Shown: one piece after another, positions 45,412 through 56,733 of the stretch | Numbering within the stretch: the stretch's first letter is position 1 | Layout of the letters: each line of letters starts with the position of its first letter | From: Schizosaccharomyces osmophilus | Taxonomy: Eukaryota; Ascomycota; Schizosaccharomycetes; Schizosaccharomycetales; Schizosaccharomycetaceae | Assembly (NCBI RefSeq): GCF_027921745.1 | Contig: NC_079238.1 | Coordinates: 1,426,001 to 1,490,000, forward strand | Direction: 5' to 3' | DNA: 64,000 nucleotides | Position numbers and translations under genes: made by a program | The notes under the pieces: model-generated | Databases searched by the model: none | What the model saw: only the letters and a program-made list of their open reading frames with translations | What the model was told of the DNA's origin: nothing

Positions 45412-48138
45412 ATGCGATTTGAACAATACCTTTCTAAGATCTGCTTCAAGCTAGGAAGTCCTACCCGATATCCTCGATATAGAACGGGACTGCGGAGACC
45501 AAATTTACATTTTCAGTCACCAAGCTTATTATCACTTTCTGGATTTCATCCATTTCGCGCATATAGTATCTTTAAAGGACCTGGAGCCTTGAAAGGCAAC
45601 TCCCTTTCTACCGTAAATATACCTCGATTTCTGTCTTTTTCGTCGATCCCGAAAGCTTTTTTCCGCTCTTTACGACTTCCAGTTGCTGGATTTTCTCTAG
45701 TCGCTGGCGGTATTGCTTATGTTGGTGCTCAGGTACAGCGCGCCTCTGATTATACAAAAGATGTTTTTGACAGAGCATTTAACGTTGTAGATTCTGCTTG
45801 GGATAAAACGAGAGAAGTGGTCAATGACGCTACGGCCATAAACTTGCCTGAAATCCATATGCCAGAATGGATGGAAAAGATTCTTCGTCTTGACGAAGAG
45901 AGTGTCGAGAAACGTCGCCAAATGCAGTTACGGAAAGGTCAAGAAAAAAAAAACCAAGCAGGAGAAAGCGGAAATGAGTCAAGTGGTTCTGGAAATGATG
46001 ACAATCCTGCGGGTGTTGTGGTCGGTCTCACTGGGGTTGTTGCTTCCAATCTGACAACTGATGAAGAAAGCAGTTATGACAAATTAAACGAAGACGAAAA
46101 GCAAAGGTTAGCGCAAGAATCTAAAGATGACCGTATGATGATTTTCACAAAAAAGATGATCGAAATCCGAAATATTTTACATGACATTCAAGATGATAAT
46201 AGCCATATTACACTTCCAAGCATTGTTGTTATAGGTTCACAAAGTAGTGGAAAAAGCAGTGTTTTAGAAGCGATTGTGGGGCACGAGTTTTTGCCCAAAG
46301 GTTCTAATATGGTAACAAGAAGACCCATTGAGCTTACATTAGTTCATTCCAAAGAAACCACGACTCCTTATTGCGAATTCAATGGCTTTCAACTTGGACA
46401 AATTACTGATTTCACAAAAGTTCAGCAGGTTTTGACGGATATGAACATGGCTATACCTCCTCATCGAGGAGTGGACGACGACCCAATTCGTCTTACCATT
46501 TGTGCTTCCCATATCCCAAACCTTTCACTTATTGATCTACCCGGCTATATCCAAATCCATTCGTCTGATCAACCAGTTGATTTAGACGATAAGATTGCTA
46601 ACTTGTGCGACAAATATATCCAAGAACCAAATATCATTTTGGCGGTTTGCGCAGCAGACGTTGACCTTGCAAATTCAACTGCCTTGAAAGCGAGCCGACG
46701 TGTAGATCCTTTAGGTCTGCGAACAATCGGTGTCATAACAAAGATGGATCTAATTCCTCCCGAGAAAGCTGTTTCTATTTTACGTAACGAGCATTATCCA
46801 TTGCACTATGGGTACATTGGTGTCATATCCAAAGTTCCCCAGTTGAGTATGTGGTCGCGGAATCAAAATTTAACGGATATCGTGAGCTCTCGAGAAAGGT
46901 CTTATTTTTCTGCTCATCCTGAATTTCGCGATCTTCCGGTTCTGCCTATGTTAGGAATCCAAAATCTTCGCAAAAACTTGATTCATGTACTTGAGTACAC
47001 AATGTCAAAGAATTTACAGTACACTGCTGACTCCATACGGTCAGAATTGGATGATTGTAGTTACCAATATAAAGTTCAATATAATGATCGTCTTTTAACT
47101 GCGGAATCTTACATTGCCGAAAACCTTGATGTTTTGAAGGCTGCATTTAAGGAACTGTCACAGAAACTTGATAAAAATGAAGTTCGTGCGTTGCTTAAAG
47201 AAAGTCTAAACGAAAAGACTCTGGACTTGTTGGCTGAAAGATATTGGGTGGACGAAAGCATCCTAGATTGGACCAAGCAATCCAAAACAGTCGATGAACA
47301 TTGGCAGTATAAATTGGATAGTTGTGTCTCCCTATTGACACGTATGGGTTTGGGTAGGGTATCTACGTTGCAGGTTACAGAGTTATTATCAAGAAAGGTT
47401 GAGGAGATTGCTAAACAGAGTCCCTTTGGAGAGCATCCTGGTGCCTTGCAGTATATTTTAAATGCTACTCAGGACATTCTACGAAGAAGATATCATAATA
47501 CCTCCGAACAGGTAGAAAATTGTGTGAAGCCATATAAATTCGAAGTTGAAATAGATGACGAAGAATGGAAAATCAGTCGCTCAGAAGCCCAGGCACTGAT
47601 ACAGAAAGAACTTAGCATGTGCCAAAATGCAGAAGAGAAAATAAGAAAGGTGCTAGGCTCTAAAAGACTGTCACAAGTACTTGACTTTTTAGATTCACAA
47701 GCAAAATCTTCTGAGCCATTACCGGTTGCTCATAGCGCGATATTGTTGGATCAGGGTCGATTGATGCAGTACTTGCAAATGCGAGAAGATATTTTGAAGC
47801 TACGTCTTTCGACTTTGAAGTCCAAAACGTGTAAGTTGAAAGAGTCAAAATACCTGTGTCCTGAAGTTTTCCTTAATGCTGTGTCGAATAAACTAATAAA
47901 CACAGCTGTATTATTTATTAATATCGAACTGCTTTCCGAATTCTATTATCAATTTCCTAGAGAATTAGATCAACGACTTATTCATTCTCTTACTTCTGAT
48001 CAGTTGGCATCATTTGTGGACGAAAATCCTCGCCTGAAGTCTCAAATTCAGCTTCAACATAAAAAACAAGCTTTGGAATTGGCTCTGTTGAAAATCAATT
48101 CTCTCGCGATGCTTGAACGACAAACGGATAGTGATTAA
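45412..48138 (+). CDS. msp1: Msp1, mitochondrial dynamin-like GTPase (OPA1/Mgm1)
   Basis: One exon encodes 908 residues. Msp1 fuses mitochondrial inner membranes and is needed to keep mitochondrial DNA. The N-terminus is rich in arginine and poor in acid residues, as a mitochondrial presequence. A membrane segment near 95-112 (AGFSLVAGGIAYVGA) and a processing region follow. The dynamin GTPase has GSQSSGKS near 274, DLPGY near 375 and TKMDL near 443. The middle region and a C-terminal GTPase-effector-like region complete the protein. I set the start at the ATG at 45412 (MRFEQYL); the open frame extends upstream only through non-ATG codons. The length is within a few residues of the S. pombe protein. 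Confidence 0.96.
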   Translation: MRFEQYLSKICFKLGSPTRYPRYRTGLRRPNLHFQSPSLLSLSGFHPFRAYSIFKGPGALKGNSLSTVNIPRFLSFSSIPKAFFRSLRLPVAGFSLVAGGIAYVGAQVQRASDYTKDVFDRAFNVVDSAWDKTREVVNDATAINLPEIHMPEWMEKILRLDEESVEKRRQMQLRKGQEKKNQAGESGNESSGSGNDDNPAGVVVGLTGVVASNLTTDEESSYDKLNEDEKQRLAQESKDDRMMIFTKKMIEIRNILHDIQDDNSHITLPSIVVIGSQSSGKSSVLEAIVGHEFLPKGSNMVTRRPIELTLVHSKETTTPYCEFNGFQLGQITDFTKVQQVLTDMNMAIPPHRGVDDDPIRLTICASHIPNLSLIDLPGYIQIHSSDQPVDLDDKIANLCDKYIQEPNIILAVCAADVDLANSTALKASRRVDPLGLRTIGVITKMDLIPPEKAVSILRNEHYPLHYGYIGVISKVPQLSMWSRNQNLTDIVSSRERSYFSAHPEFRDLPVLPMLGIQNLRKNLIHVLEYTMSKNLQYTADSIRSELDDCSYQYKVQYNDRLLTAESYIAENLDVLKAAFKELSQKLDKNEVRALLKESLNEKTLDLLAERYWVDESILDWTKQSKTVDEHWQYKLDSCVSLLTRMGLGRVSTLQVTELLSRKVEEIAKQSPFGEHPGALQYILNATQDILRRRYHNTSEQVENCVKPYKFEVEIDDEEWKISRSEAQALIQKELSMCQNAEEKIRKVLGSKRLSQVLDFLDSQAKSSEPLPVAHSAILLDQGRLMQYLQMREDILKLRLSTLKSKTCKLKESKYLCPEVFLNAVSNKLINTAVLFINIELLSEFYYQFPRELDQRLIHSLTSDQLASFVDENPRLKSQIQLQHKKQALELALLKINSLAMLERQTDSD

Positions 48139-48749
48139 ACATCGTTTTTGAAGCATTTAAGGGAAGTTGGGGGGGTTTTCACGTCTATTTATGATATACT
48201 TTTAATAAACGACAGCTTGTTATGCATTAATATTTTTTATTTATAGAATCTATACTGGACATTTGATTCAGGTATATTTCAGTTGTAAATGGAGTAAAAA
48301 CAAATCTCAACCAAAGTGAAATCATAAACATTGTTTATTGATTTGATTAATCAATATCTATGATTAGCATCTTTATATATTTTTTAAAGCAATAAATAAA
48401 TTGTACTAAAAGTGTGCAAGAGAACAAATTCATCTTGTGTACCAAACTGAATTATTCCATTTAAGTCCTATAATTTTTTGGAACCAACATAGACATAGAC
48501 AAGTGTAAATTCTGACACTGCAATAAATAAAGAAGTAGAAGAGGAGGAAGTTACAGACATCACATCCATAGCAGTATTTCGGAAACCAATGAATAATATG
48601 TGTATCGATCATACACTATCAACAAGAATATTCACATAAAACAATACGGAGCAATAAACATAAATAGTAACTGTAAAAACAATGATAAACATGATGTAAA
48701 CAAATAAATTAGCTTAAAACGGTTCAAAAACTTAAACAACAAGCCCTGA
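48139..48749. other. Convergent 3' region of msp1 and zfs1
   Basis: These 611 AT-rich bases lie between converging genes, so they hold two sets of 3' ends. A long zfs1 3' UTR is plausible. I see no gene. Confidence 0.55.
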
Positions 48750-50006
48750 TTATTTTATATCCGTATTGATAGCTTCCTGAATATTCTGTTGACTGTTTAA
48801 GAATCTCTGCTCATCGTGCAAAAAACAGCACCTTAAACCATAAGGACAGTAACCGTATAACATAAAAGAGCGACATGGCTCACTCTTGTACTTGGGATGG
48901 CGAGGGGGTTCCTTTAATTCATCGTCACCATGAGCAAACTGACATTTATTGCCGTAGCGGCAATTACCAGTGGTCTGCCAGTTTTTGCAAGGCTCAGTCT
49001 TGTACAAAGCACGTTTTCCAGTAGAGGTGGTAGAATTGTTGTTATTTCCAGGAGTGGCGGCACGAGGACGCTGATTAGCAGCATTGTTGATCTGGGTCTG
49101 CTTCAATTGCTCAGGTGATACTTGCTCTGGAAGGGGAGCAGAGGCTGAAAACTTTGATGAGTTAAGAACAGGAGCGCCCACGACAGGCGAGATTTGGTTT
49201 GAAAGAGTTGACGGTTGTGTACCGAGGGTGGTGTTCAGACTCGACTTCAAGGGAATGGACGGAATTGACCCAGAAGAATAGGATTGTCTTGATAAAACGG
49301 GTTTGGAGTTATGAACATTTGTCGATGACTTGGAAGGATAATACAACTTTGGCTTTGGATTGAAAGCACGATCGACAGAATTTTGTGCAAAATTAAACGA
49401 AGGCTGAGAAGAAGCTTCACCCATTTGAACGCCAGCCATGTTCATGGGATATGCCGTAGGCTTGGCATCCTCATTCAAACTAGATGGTAAAGTATGAAAA
49501 TCTAAACCAGAACTACCCACGCTACTTTTAGAGGGAAGGCTGTCTAAGGATGAAATAGGCGAAGGATAATCATTTAGATTACGGGAAGAAGTGTGCAAAT
49601 AATTTGTAGAAGCATTCGGATTAAAGGATTGAGTCCAAGCATAACCCTGGGTATTGTTGGTAGTCAAGTGCCAAGGCCAGCCATCGGCATCAGGAGATCT
49701 AGGAGTACCGACGTCCATAGAGCGATACTGGGGCATCACAGTTGAGGGAAAAGTTTCGTCAGGAGAAAGGACAGTGTTGTTTGCAGGCTTTAAATTTCCT
49801 AGCGTGTTCGCCGATTTGGAAAGCAAGGAAGAGCCATATGTGTCCAAAAGTGAAGAAGTAGGAGGTAACGATGAAGTGTTTTGGTTTTGAAGTGGAGTAT
49901 TGTTTGGGAATCTAGGGATAGTCAATGGATCAGTTTTGTAATCATAAGGCGGCCATTGACGGAATGTCAACGGTACTTGGGGACGAGACATGGGAGAGTA
50001 GACCAT
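48750..50006 (-). CDS. zfs1: Zfs1, tandem CCCH zinc-finger mRNA-decay factor
   Basis: One exon encodes 418 residues. Like mammalian tristetraprolin, Zfs1 binds AU-rich elements in target mRNAs and speeds their decay; in S. pombe it also affects mating and septation signalling. The first 330 residues are low-complexity, rich in serine, asparagine and proline. Two CCCH fingers sit near the C-terminus: C340-H359 and C378-H397. Both have the exact C-X8-C-X5-C-X3-H spacing with an 18-residue linker and the YKTEPC and YKSEPC lead-ins of the TTP family. The start ATG (MVYSPMSRP) is the first in frame. Its upstream DNA is unusually long and purine-rich on the + strand. Confidence 0.96.
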   Translation of the reverse strand: MVYSPMSRPQVPLTFRQWPPYDYKTDPLTIPRFPNNTPLQNQNTSSLPPTSSLLDTYGSSLLSKSANTLGNLKPANNTVLSPDETFPSTVMPQYRSMDVGTPRSPDADGWPWHLTTNNTQGYAWTQSFNPNASTNYLHTSSRNLNDYPSPISSLDSLPSKSSVGSSGLDFHTLPSSLNEDAKPTAYPMNMAGVQMGEASSQPSFNFAQNSVDRAFNPKPKLYYPSKSSTNVHNSKPVLSRQSYSSGSIPSIPLKSSLNTTLGTQPSTLSNQISPVVGAPVLNSSKFSASAPLPEQVSPEQLKQTQINNAANQRPRAATPGNNNNSTTSTGKRALYKTEPCKNWQTTGNCRYGNKCQFAHGDDELKEPPRHPKYKSEPCRSFMLYGYCPYGLRCCFLHDEQRFLNSQQNIQEAINTDIK

Positions 50007-52519
50007 TTTTAAAAGTTAGTGGGGGAACGACGATAAAAAGGTTGAGGTGTGAATTTTCAAAGTAAATATTTTCTGTGGTATCAATAAGTCGTACGTGTCT
50101 CTCCAAAGGAAATCAAAGGATCAATGGAGGATATTTCGAAAAGGATACTAGGTAGAAGCGCTTGATGGAAAGAAAATGAAGGAAAGCAGAGAATACTTTA
50201 AGTTTTTGTGGGTAATCAAAGGAAAACGATAGACAACCTCGTACAAGTAGTAGAAAAGACTGAATAATTAAGAATAAGGGACGAGGCAAAAAAAATAAGT
50301 AGAAAGATAAGAACAAACGACTGACGATACTTGGGATTTCGGCGATTAGACAAAACCGGTTATGTGAGTTGTCAAAATCAAATATAAAGCATACAAACGA
50401 AACAATCAAAAAGAACCGCCACCAGTAAGCCAAAAGGAAAAACAGGTGAAGAGAGAAAGGTAAACAAAAAATTAGAAAACAACAAAAAGGTTTGACTTTT
50501 TAAGAGCAGTAAAGGGTGCCTGAAAGCGGGATGAGACACAACCAAAGGAAATCAAATCAACTGTGTGTATGTGGATGTGAAATGATATAGAAAATAAACA
50601 CAGAAAAAGGACAACAATGGGAAACCCGTTTCAAAATCAGAACCTGTAGGCAATTTTGAATGGAAAAGGGAAAGAAAATCGGGGTGAAAGAGAAAAGGCC
50701 GTTTTCATGAAAATATTGAAAGAGAGAAATGAAAGGTAAGTATGCTGATGATGGGTAGGAATCTAACGATCGTTAAAAAAATTAGGTGTTGTGTGTGTGT
50801 TAGTGGCAACAGCTGGATAAGCTGAAGGACGGAGTTGAAAGAAAAGAAGGGGATGATGGAAGGACCAAACGACTCAACTTTGTAAGAGATGATGAAGGGG
50901 AAAGGTTGGTAGACAAGTTGACGTTTAGAATGAGAAAACTTGAAACCAAAAAAAAAAAAAAAAAAAGTAATGGCAACGAACGGGGAAAAAAGGACGACAG
51001 TGCGGTTACAAATAAGGAAAAGGAACCGGCCTTTAAGAATACAAGCAAGGAAGAACTCGAAAGAAAACCAAAACAAAATGAGTGCGAAGAATTAAATAAT
51101 TTTTAAAAAATAAATAATAAAATGACGAAAACAACGGTTTCCTCTGAAAGAATAGGGTTTTCCGTAAATAGAAAAAGTTTAGAAAACGTTGATATTGGGA
51201 AAGGGAAAAAACGAAGGAAGGACATATTTCAGGAATCCGATACAAGCGACATAGGAAAGTAACAAAAACCAAGGATCAATTGGCTAGTGGTCTGGACGGA
51301 TGGCTAGTACGATTTCTAACTCGATTATTCGTTAGGGAGGAGAAATTTTATAAAGTGTGGGGAAATGACATCGATCTCGATTAAAAAACTGTCGCAAAAT
51401 GAGGGGAAAGAGAACCCGGAAAAAGAAACTGAGGGCAACGCGAAACAACAAATAACAAAACAAACAGACACGGACTTGATAAAGGAAACTAATGTCAGTA
51501 GCAATAGTAGTAGCAATAGTAATAGTAAAACAGAATCTATCAACACAAGGGATTCAAAAGATCGTGAAAAATCTTTTTTTTTCTTTGGTTTCACATAATT
51601 CTTTTCTTTACCATAAGCCAAGTTTTATCGTGTGAATGTGTTTGTGGGACGGAGATCGGAAGAATCGGCACAAGGTTCGTTGGCATGGGCCAATTACATA
51701 GAGCAGGAGGGTAGATTTGGTGTTTAGGTTCAATACCCGTAGATAATAATTCCGTTGATGGCAACATCTGCCTGGAAGAGGATTGGGCAAGGAGATATAG
51801 CAAACCATTTTGGATCATGATTCCATCAAACCAAAAAGTAAACAAAAAAGGAAAGCACGCATCCAAGCAGATGAATAAACAGATAAATAAACAAACCAAA
51901 CTAAAAAAACAAAAACAAAAACAAAAGAAATAAAACCATTGCCAAGAATTCCTTTCTTGTTTCTTGTATTAAAGATGAAGGATATCTTGTCGGATGTCTG
52001 GCTATGAAGGATACATCAGTACACGAAACGAGGTGGAAACGATTGTGGCTTATGTTTGTGTTTATGTTTATGCTGAAGCCAAGTAGGTCAAGTCGAGCTA
52101 AGCTAAGTCATGATTGCATACGATACAAAAGGTACTGCCATTCTTTGGAATTCGAGAGAAGAAGAAAAGAAAGAAGGTTGTAAGACCACCAGGCTAGGAT
52201 TGTATGATTTTGTTGAATGAAGATGAGGAGGATGGCGATGGGTAGGAGAAGGAAGGTAGAAGGATAAGAGGTTTGGTTTTAGGAAATTGCGAGTGACTTT
52301 TTTTTTCTTTTTCTTTTTGATTACAATTCCTTTGTTTCGACTCGTGAACCTCTGGTTGGTGTTCTTTTCTATCCTATGTGAGGAGAAATTCCCACTAGAC
52401 TTGAGGAAACTTTAGTTCACCTTGACTTTCGTTAAACGTTTCGATTACTACAAACGAATGACTTTGCTCCACCTTTTTGAGTGTAGTCGATACGACACAA
52501 CGAAAAACCACAGGTGCTT

Positions 52520-52537
52520 ATGCTTTGTCTAAAGCAT
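52520..52537. other. Perfect 7-bp hairpin, 4-base loop
   Basis: The arms ATGCTTT and AAAGCAT flank the loop GTCT. It stands alone in a gene-free region, has no T tract after it, and could be chance or part of a structured RNA. Confidence 0.35.
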
Positions 52538-53691
52538 GATTTGATGCAGGTGAAAGAGCAAGAGGAAAATCAAAGATAAGAGAGAGAAAAAAAAAAAAAA
52601 AGGGGAAAAAAGGAATATTTTCTTCGTTCCTTTACATTTTACCTTGTAGTTATTATTTTATTCAATTTATTTCTTTTACGAGTTGTTTTGTGATGAAAAA
52701 AAAAAATAAAATAAAATTTTCCATCCAACCTGCTTTTCCTACAAGGGAAAGCCGAATCTACCCATAGCAATCCTTCCATGCACTGCTTCATACCTTCGTA
52801 CCTCTTCCTTCCTATGTAAACACCAGAGAATGTTTTCGTAATGATGCAGAGTCTATGATTTCATTGTTGGGTGCTTTTCTCACCAAAGGATACTGTTTGA
52901 GACATGGAGTTTTATACGATAGTAATGTTATTTTTCATTTTTATTTATATATACTATTTACTATCTACTTTGTATTTCATTATTTACTTTTTCATCTAAT
53001 TTTGTATGTTTTTGTTTTCGACAGTGATTCCCAGTCAGGTCGAGCGAGAACCCAAGCATTCTCTCTCTTTCCAATGCTTGTGCTGTGCTTCTCCTCCTTT
53101 GTGATGCTTCCCTTTCCAGCAGCACAACTCCGACAATTCTGGCTTCCTAGATGAAAGCCATTAGTGGGTAATCTCGCCCAATCATGGAAAAATGAAACCA
53201 TCAATGTTGCGCCTTCTTTGTTCTAACGCTGACTCTTTCCATTTGTTACGCTTTTTCTCTCATAACTTTCTTTTTGGTTACTGCCTTGTTTGTCGCACGA
53301 GTGGTGCATTGTATAGGATCCAAAGAGAAAAAGACCTATTTTTTTTTTTTCTCTCTCTTTTGTTTGTTCTTTCTCTTTTGCTTTGTTTTCTTCTTCCTTC
53401 TTTTCTTTGTTTCCTCCGCTCCTTGTCACTTAAATCCCTCCAAGGAAAAAAAGCTTTTGACTTTCCGTTGCTTTGTCTTCATAGGCTTGCACCCCCTCAG
53501 CCAGTGGAATCATCGCCCTACGTAAACCAAACCAAACCCATCGCAGCCGCTTCCTTCCCCCATACACCGTAGCCGAATGCAAATACCTTAGAAAGGCTGA
53601 TTGACGTCTCCAAAACATCTTACCTAGAACCAAACTGCACCTGTAATCTTTCTTCTCCTTGTTTTTGCTGCCATCCATTTGGCATTGTCTG

Positions 53692-53703
53692 TATATATAA
53701 AAG
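53692..53703 (+). promoter_or_regulatory. TATA box of the PSP1-domain gene
   Basis: TATATATAAAAG lies 700 bases before the ATG. A start about 30-40 bases later would give a leader near 670 nt made mostly of C and T. Confidence 0.45.
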
Positions 53704-54402
53704 AAAGAATTGCTTTTTATACTTTTTTTTACAAGTGGATTCTTTCTACCATCCTTCATAAAATCATACAGTTTTGTTTTTCTCTTTTTTGTGAGGACTC
53801 GTTTCGTTTCGAACTTCTCTTTCCTTTTTTTTCTCTTTTTTTCCTACTAAAAAGCCATTGTGTTTGAACGTTAGGTCTCTAGTTGCTTCTTTCCTTGTTG
53901 TCATTGTCATTCCTCATTGATTCCAAAAGCTATCCTCCTCCTTCAACAACAAAAAAATATAAAAATAAACAACTACAAAACTACAAACAACGACGTTTCT
54001 TGGCCATCTTCCACCACCGCCGCCGCCGTCTTCGTGTTCGTCTTCGTCTTTTCCTCTCTGACGTACGTAGGAAAGAAAAAAGAAACGTTACCCTTTTTTT
54101 CCTTCCATCCTCTCCGCTTGTTCAATCGCTTTCTTTTGATTTCTTGATTGATTGATTGCCCTTTCATAAGTGGACTTTTTTCTTGGCGTTTTCGTTTTAC
54201 ACTCTTTTTCTTCTTTCTGCCTTTCTTGGCCTTCGTTATCAAGGAAATTTGGCTCTCTCTCTGTTCTGTCCCATTGCTTTGACTTTTCCTCTTTCTTGCC
54301 TTTCCTTTTTCGTTTCCTTTCGTTTCTACCGTTTTACGTTTCTAGTCCTCTTTTTCTTCCCCTTTAGACTTTTTTACCACCTTCGCCATACACTTGGCTC
54401 TT

Positions 54403-56733
54403 ATGGATACAGTTTTTGTACCCAATTCTCAGTTGAATTCGCTTCCTCCTTCAAATCGCCAATCTTCCATCATGGAACCATGGAACCCTGTTTCTTCCTT
54501 TGCTTCCCCTTCTGCCTCCTCTTCGCAACCTGTGCCTTCTGATTCACACCCCTCCGCTTCAATGGATACTTCTTCTCCCCGCTTTTCGGCCTTTCCAAAC
54601 CAAAAAAGCCCTTCTTTCGCTCCGGGCACATCTTCCATATCTCCATTTACCTCTGCTTCATCCAATTCCTACACGGGGTTTCCCTCCCAGCCCTTTTCGA
54701 ATCCATCCTTGTTGGAAAATTCTGTCTCCCGCTTTCATGATTCTTCTCCTCCTTCGTCTTCTTCTTCCCTATCTTCCCCTAATCAGCGAGGTCTCTACAA
54801 TCACTCCTCTCAGTTACTTTCAGATGAATTGTCTTTCGACCCAAAGGGTTCCATTCCTCCCAACGAGCTCCTCTCCTCTACTTGGTCAAAGGGTCCTTCT
54901 CCTAATTTTTCTCCTTCACATGATCGTTATTCCTCCCAGACCCCCACTTCTCTTTCTAAAAGTCAACTTGCCAACCCCTCTGCTTTGCCGAATCCCATGC
55001 GCGTTTCACCAAATAGTACTGAAAAGTGGAATCGTTTGTCCTTGTCGGAATCTGTTAGCCCCAGCCTTTCCGGTCAGACTCAATTGTTTGCTCTTCAGCA
55101 ACAACAACAACAACAACAGCAACAGCAGCAACAAACCGCTTCTGTTCAAAATTCTACCCCATTTCCTATGCAGTCTGTCCGCCCTAGCACCGGTGATGTT
55201 TATTCTAGCTTGTCTACCGGTCTCTCTGCGCGCCGTCCAAGTTTGAACACTGATCATCACGGACGGCCCATACCCGCCACTGCTCTTCGGCTTCCTGGTC
55301 GACCATCTTTGAACGGCGCTCAGATTTCACCAAATTTGCAGAATGTCGCCCTAAACCTTTCTCCTCGTCATCCTGTGGCTCAGGCACCTTTGTCTGCGGA
55401 TCCTACGTTTGCCTCTTTTGATTTTTTGAGTGATAATTCTATTTGGTCAAAAGCCTCTGCATCTCCTTCAACCAAATACAATTTGTCAAATACTGCTACT
55501 CCCTCCCAGCCTGCGGATCCTGCAGTTCCAGTGCCTTCCTCCCGATTATCAGGCAATAACGTGCCTAATTTGGTGTCTGATCGATTGGACCTTGCCAATG
55601 CCAATGGTTTTACACAAAGAGCTACTCGTCCTTGGGCCCGGCATTCTGCCTCAGGCACTTCTCGCTCATCTCTTTTCTCACCAACCACTGGACGGGTTCC
55701 TGCGAATTTAGAAAATCACCTAGCCCAATTATCGTTGAAACAGAGAAGCAACAGCGCTAGCTTCCCTTCTATCAATAATACGAGATCTCCCGTTGCCCCT
55801 GAGGATTTAGCTAATGATGTTAATTCCCTTGAAGAGATGGCAAGTCCAAATGACTTGGCCGAGAATCGTTTTGCATGGCCCAGAGGACAAAGACGCTCTT
55901 CGGTTACTGATGCTAAAAACTATCGACTAGTGCCTCCTCCATTACGCTCTTCTTTTGATGTATCTACAAATCCCATTTCCATGCGTCCTACGTTGTTGTC
56001 ATCAAATCGAGTTCCATCTTCGGCGCCTCCACAGACCCTGCATTTTGCAAATGTACCTCCGCTGTCAGCTCCTTTGTCTGACGTTTTGGAAGCGGATGTT
56101 GATGCACCATCTTCAATGGCTCAAGCAAACGCTTCAGCCACTAACTTACTTTTGGTTGAGTTTAAAGCCGGTCGCACAGATGTATTTGTCGCCGACGCAG
56201 GTCATTTGACCGATGTCAAACATAATAGTTATGTTATTGTAGAGGCGGATCGTGGCCAAGATCTGGGACGAGTTGTTGCAAAAGATTTGTCTCTTGTTGA
56301 AGCAGCAGCTCAATTAGCAAGTTTGAAAGAGGAACAATTAGCAGCTTTACAACCAGCTGAAGGTAACAGCACTTATGGTGCTAAAAGTGATAGCAGTATA
56401 TCTACCACAGCTACAGGCTTGCATCCAAAGCACATTTATCGTTTAGCTGAATCCCGAGAAGTAGATGAACTTGCTTCCAAATACCAAGACGAATCACAAG
56501 CATTGTTGGTTTGTCAAGCTAAAGTACGACAAAGAAAGCTTCCCATGGAAGTTTTAGATGGAGAATACCAGTGGGATCGAAAGAAACTTACATTCTACTA
56601 TCATGCAAAGCAACGTATTGATTTTCGCGAGCTCGTTCGTGATTTATTTAAAGTTTATAAAACTCGTATTTGGATGTGCGCTGTTAACGAAGGTAATATT
56701 CCTGCTAATGATTCCGCCGGAGCAAGTTGGTAA
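54403..56733 (+). CDS. PSP1 C-terminal domain protein
   Basis: One exon encodes 776 residues. The first 560 are low-complexity, rich in serine, proline and asparagine, with 13 glutamines in a row near residues 232-244. The C-terminal 180 residues form a PSP1 domain: LLVEFKAGRTDVFVA, VIVEADRGQDLGRVV, then LVCQAKVRQRKLPMEVLDGEYQ in two pieces, and KLTFYYHAKQRIDFRELVRDLFK. Bacterial relatives (YaaT/RicT) act in RNA-processing and phosphorelay complexes; budding yeast Psp1 is a P-body-linked protein of unclear role. I recognise the domain but not a specific S. pombe name. The start ATG (MDTVFVPNSQ) is preceded by non-ATG codons in frame. The long C- and T-rich leader is unusual. Confidence 0.9.
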   Translation: MDTVFVPNSQLNSLPPSNRQSSIMEPWNPVSSFASPSASSSQPVPSDSHPSASMDTSSPRFSAFPNQKSPSFAPGTSSISPFTSASSNSYTGFPSQPFSNPSLLENSVSRFHDSSPPSSSSSLSSPNQRGLYNHSSQLLSDELSFDPKGSIPPNELLSSTWSKGPSPNFSPSHDRYSSQTPTSLSKSQLANPSALPNPMRVSPNSTEKWNRLSLSESVSPSLSGQTQLFALQQQQQQQQQQQQQTASVQNSTPFPMQSVRPSTGDVYSSLSTGLSARRPSLNTDHHGRPIPATALRLPGRPSLNGAQISPNLQNVALNLSPRHPVAQAPLSADPTFASFDFLSDNSIWSKASASPSTKYNLSNTATPSQPADPAVPVPSSRLSGNNVPNLVSDRLDLANANGFTQRATRPWARHSASGTSRSSLFSPTTGRVPANLENHLAQLSLKQRSNSASFPSINNTRSPVAPEDLANDVNSLEEMASPNDLAENRFAWPRGQRRSSVTDAKNYRLVPPPLRSSFDVSTNPISMRPTLLSSNRVPSSAPPQTLHFANVPPLSAPLSDVLEADVDAPSSMAQANASATNLLLVEFKAGRTDVFVADAGHLTDVKHNSYVIVEADRGQDLGRVVAKDLSLVEAAAQLASLKEEQLAALQPAEGNSTYGAKSDSSISTTATGLHPKHIYRLAESREVDELASKYQDESQALLVCQAKVRQRKLPMEVLDGEYQWDRKKLTFYYHAKQRIDFRELVRDLFKVYKTRIWMCAVNEGNIPANDSAGASW
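55096..55134 (+). repeat. Polyglutamine tract, 13 codons
   Basis: Thirteen glutamine codons, CAA and CAG mixed, lie in the disordered part of the PSP1-domain protein. Mixed codons slow slippage, but length may still vary between strains. Confidence 0.95.

Larger units (their letters stand above)
50007..54402. other. 4.4-kb gene-free divergent region, zfs1 to PSP1 gene
   Basis: This is the largest gene-free stretch. The part next to zfs1 (about 50,040-51,600) is rich in purines on the + strand, so pyrimidine-rich in the zfs1 sense. The part next to the PSP1 gene (about 53,200-54,390) is pyrimidine-rich on the + strand, its own sense. The middle has A-rich tracts (AAAAAC repeats near 51,905-51,925; A runs near 52,590 and 52,697) and a 7-bp hairpin at 52520-52537. 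Short open frames are low-complexity. Long leaders or noncoding RNAs are likely contents. Confidence 0.6.

Noticed and set aside
50906-51106. 66-codon frame in the same purine-rich DNA
   Set aside because: Its composition follows the A-rich sequence, including a lysine run from an A tract, with no domain or homology.
51365-51598. 77-codon frame in the zfs1 upstream region
   Set aside because: It has an ATG but encodes lysine, glutamate, asparagine and serine runs that simply reflect the A- and G-rich DNA, and it is antisense to the likely zfs1 leader.
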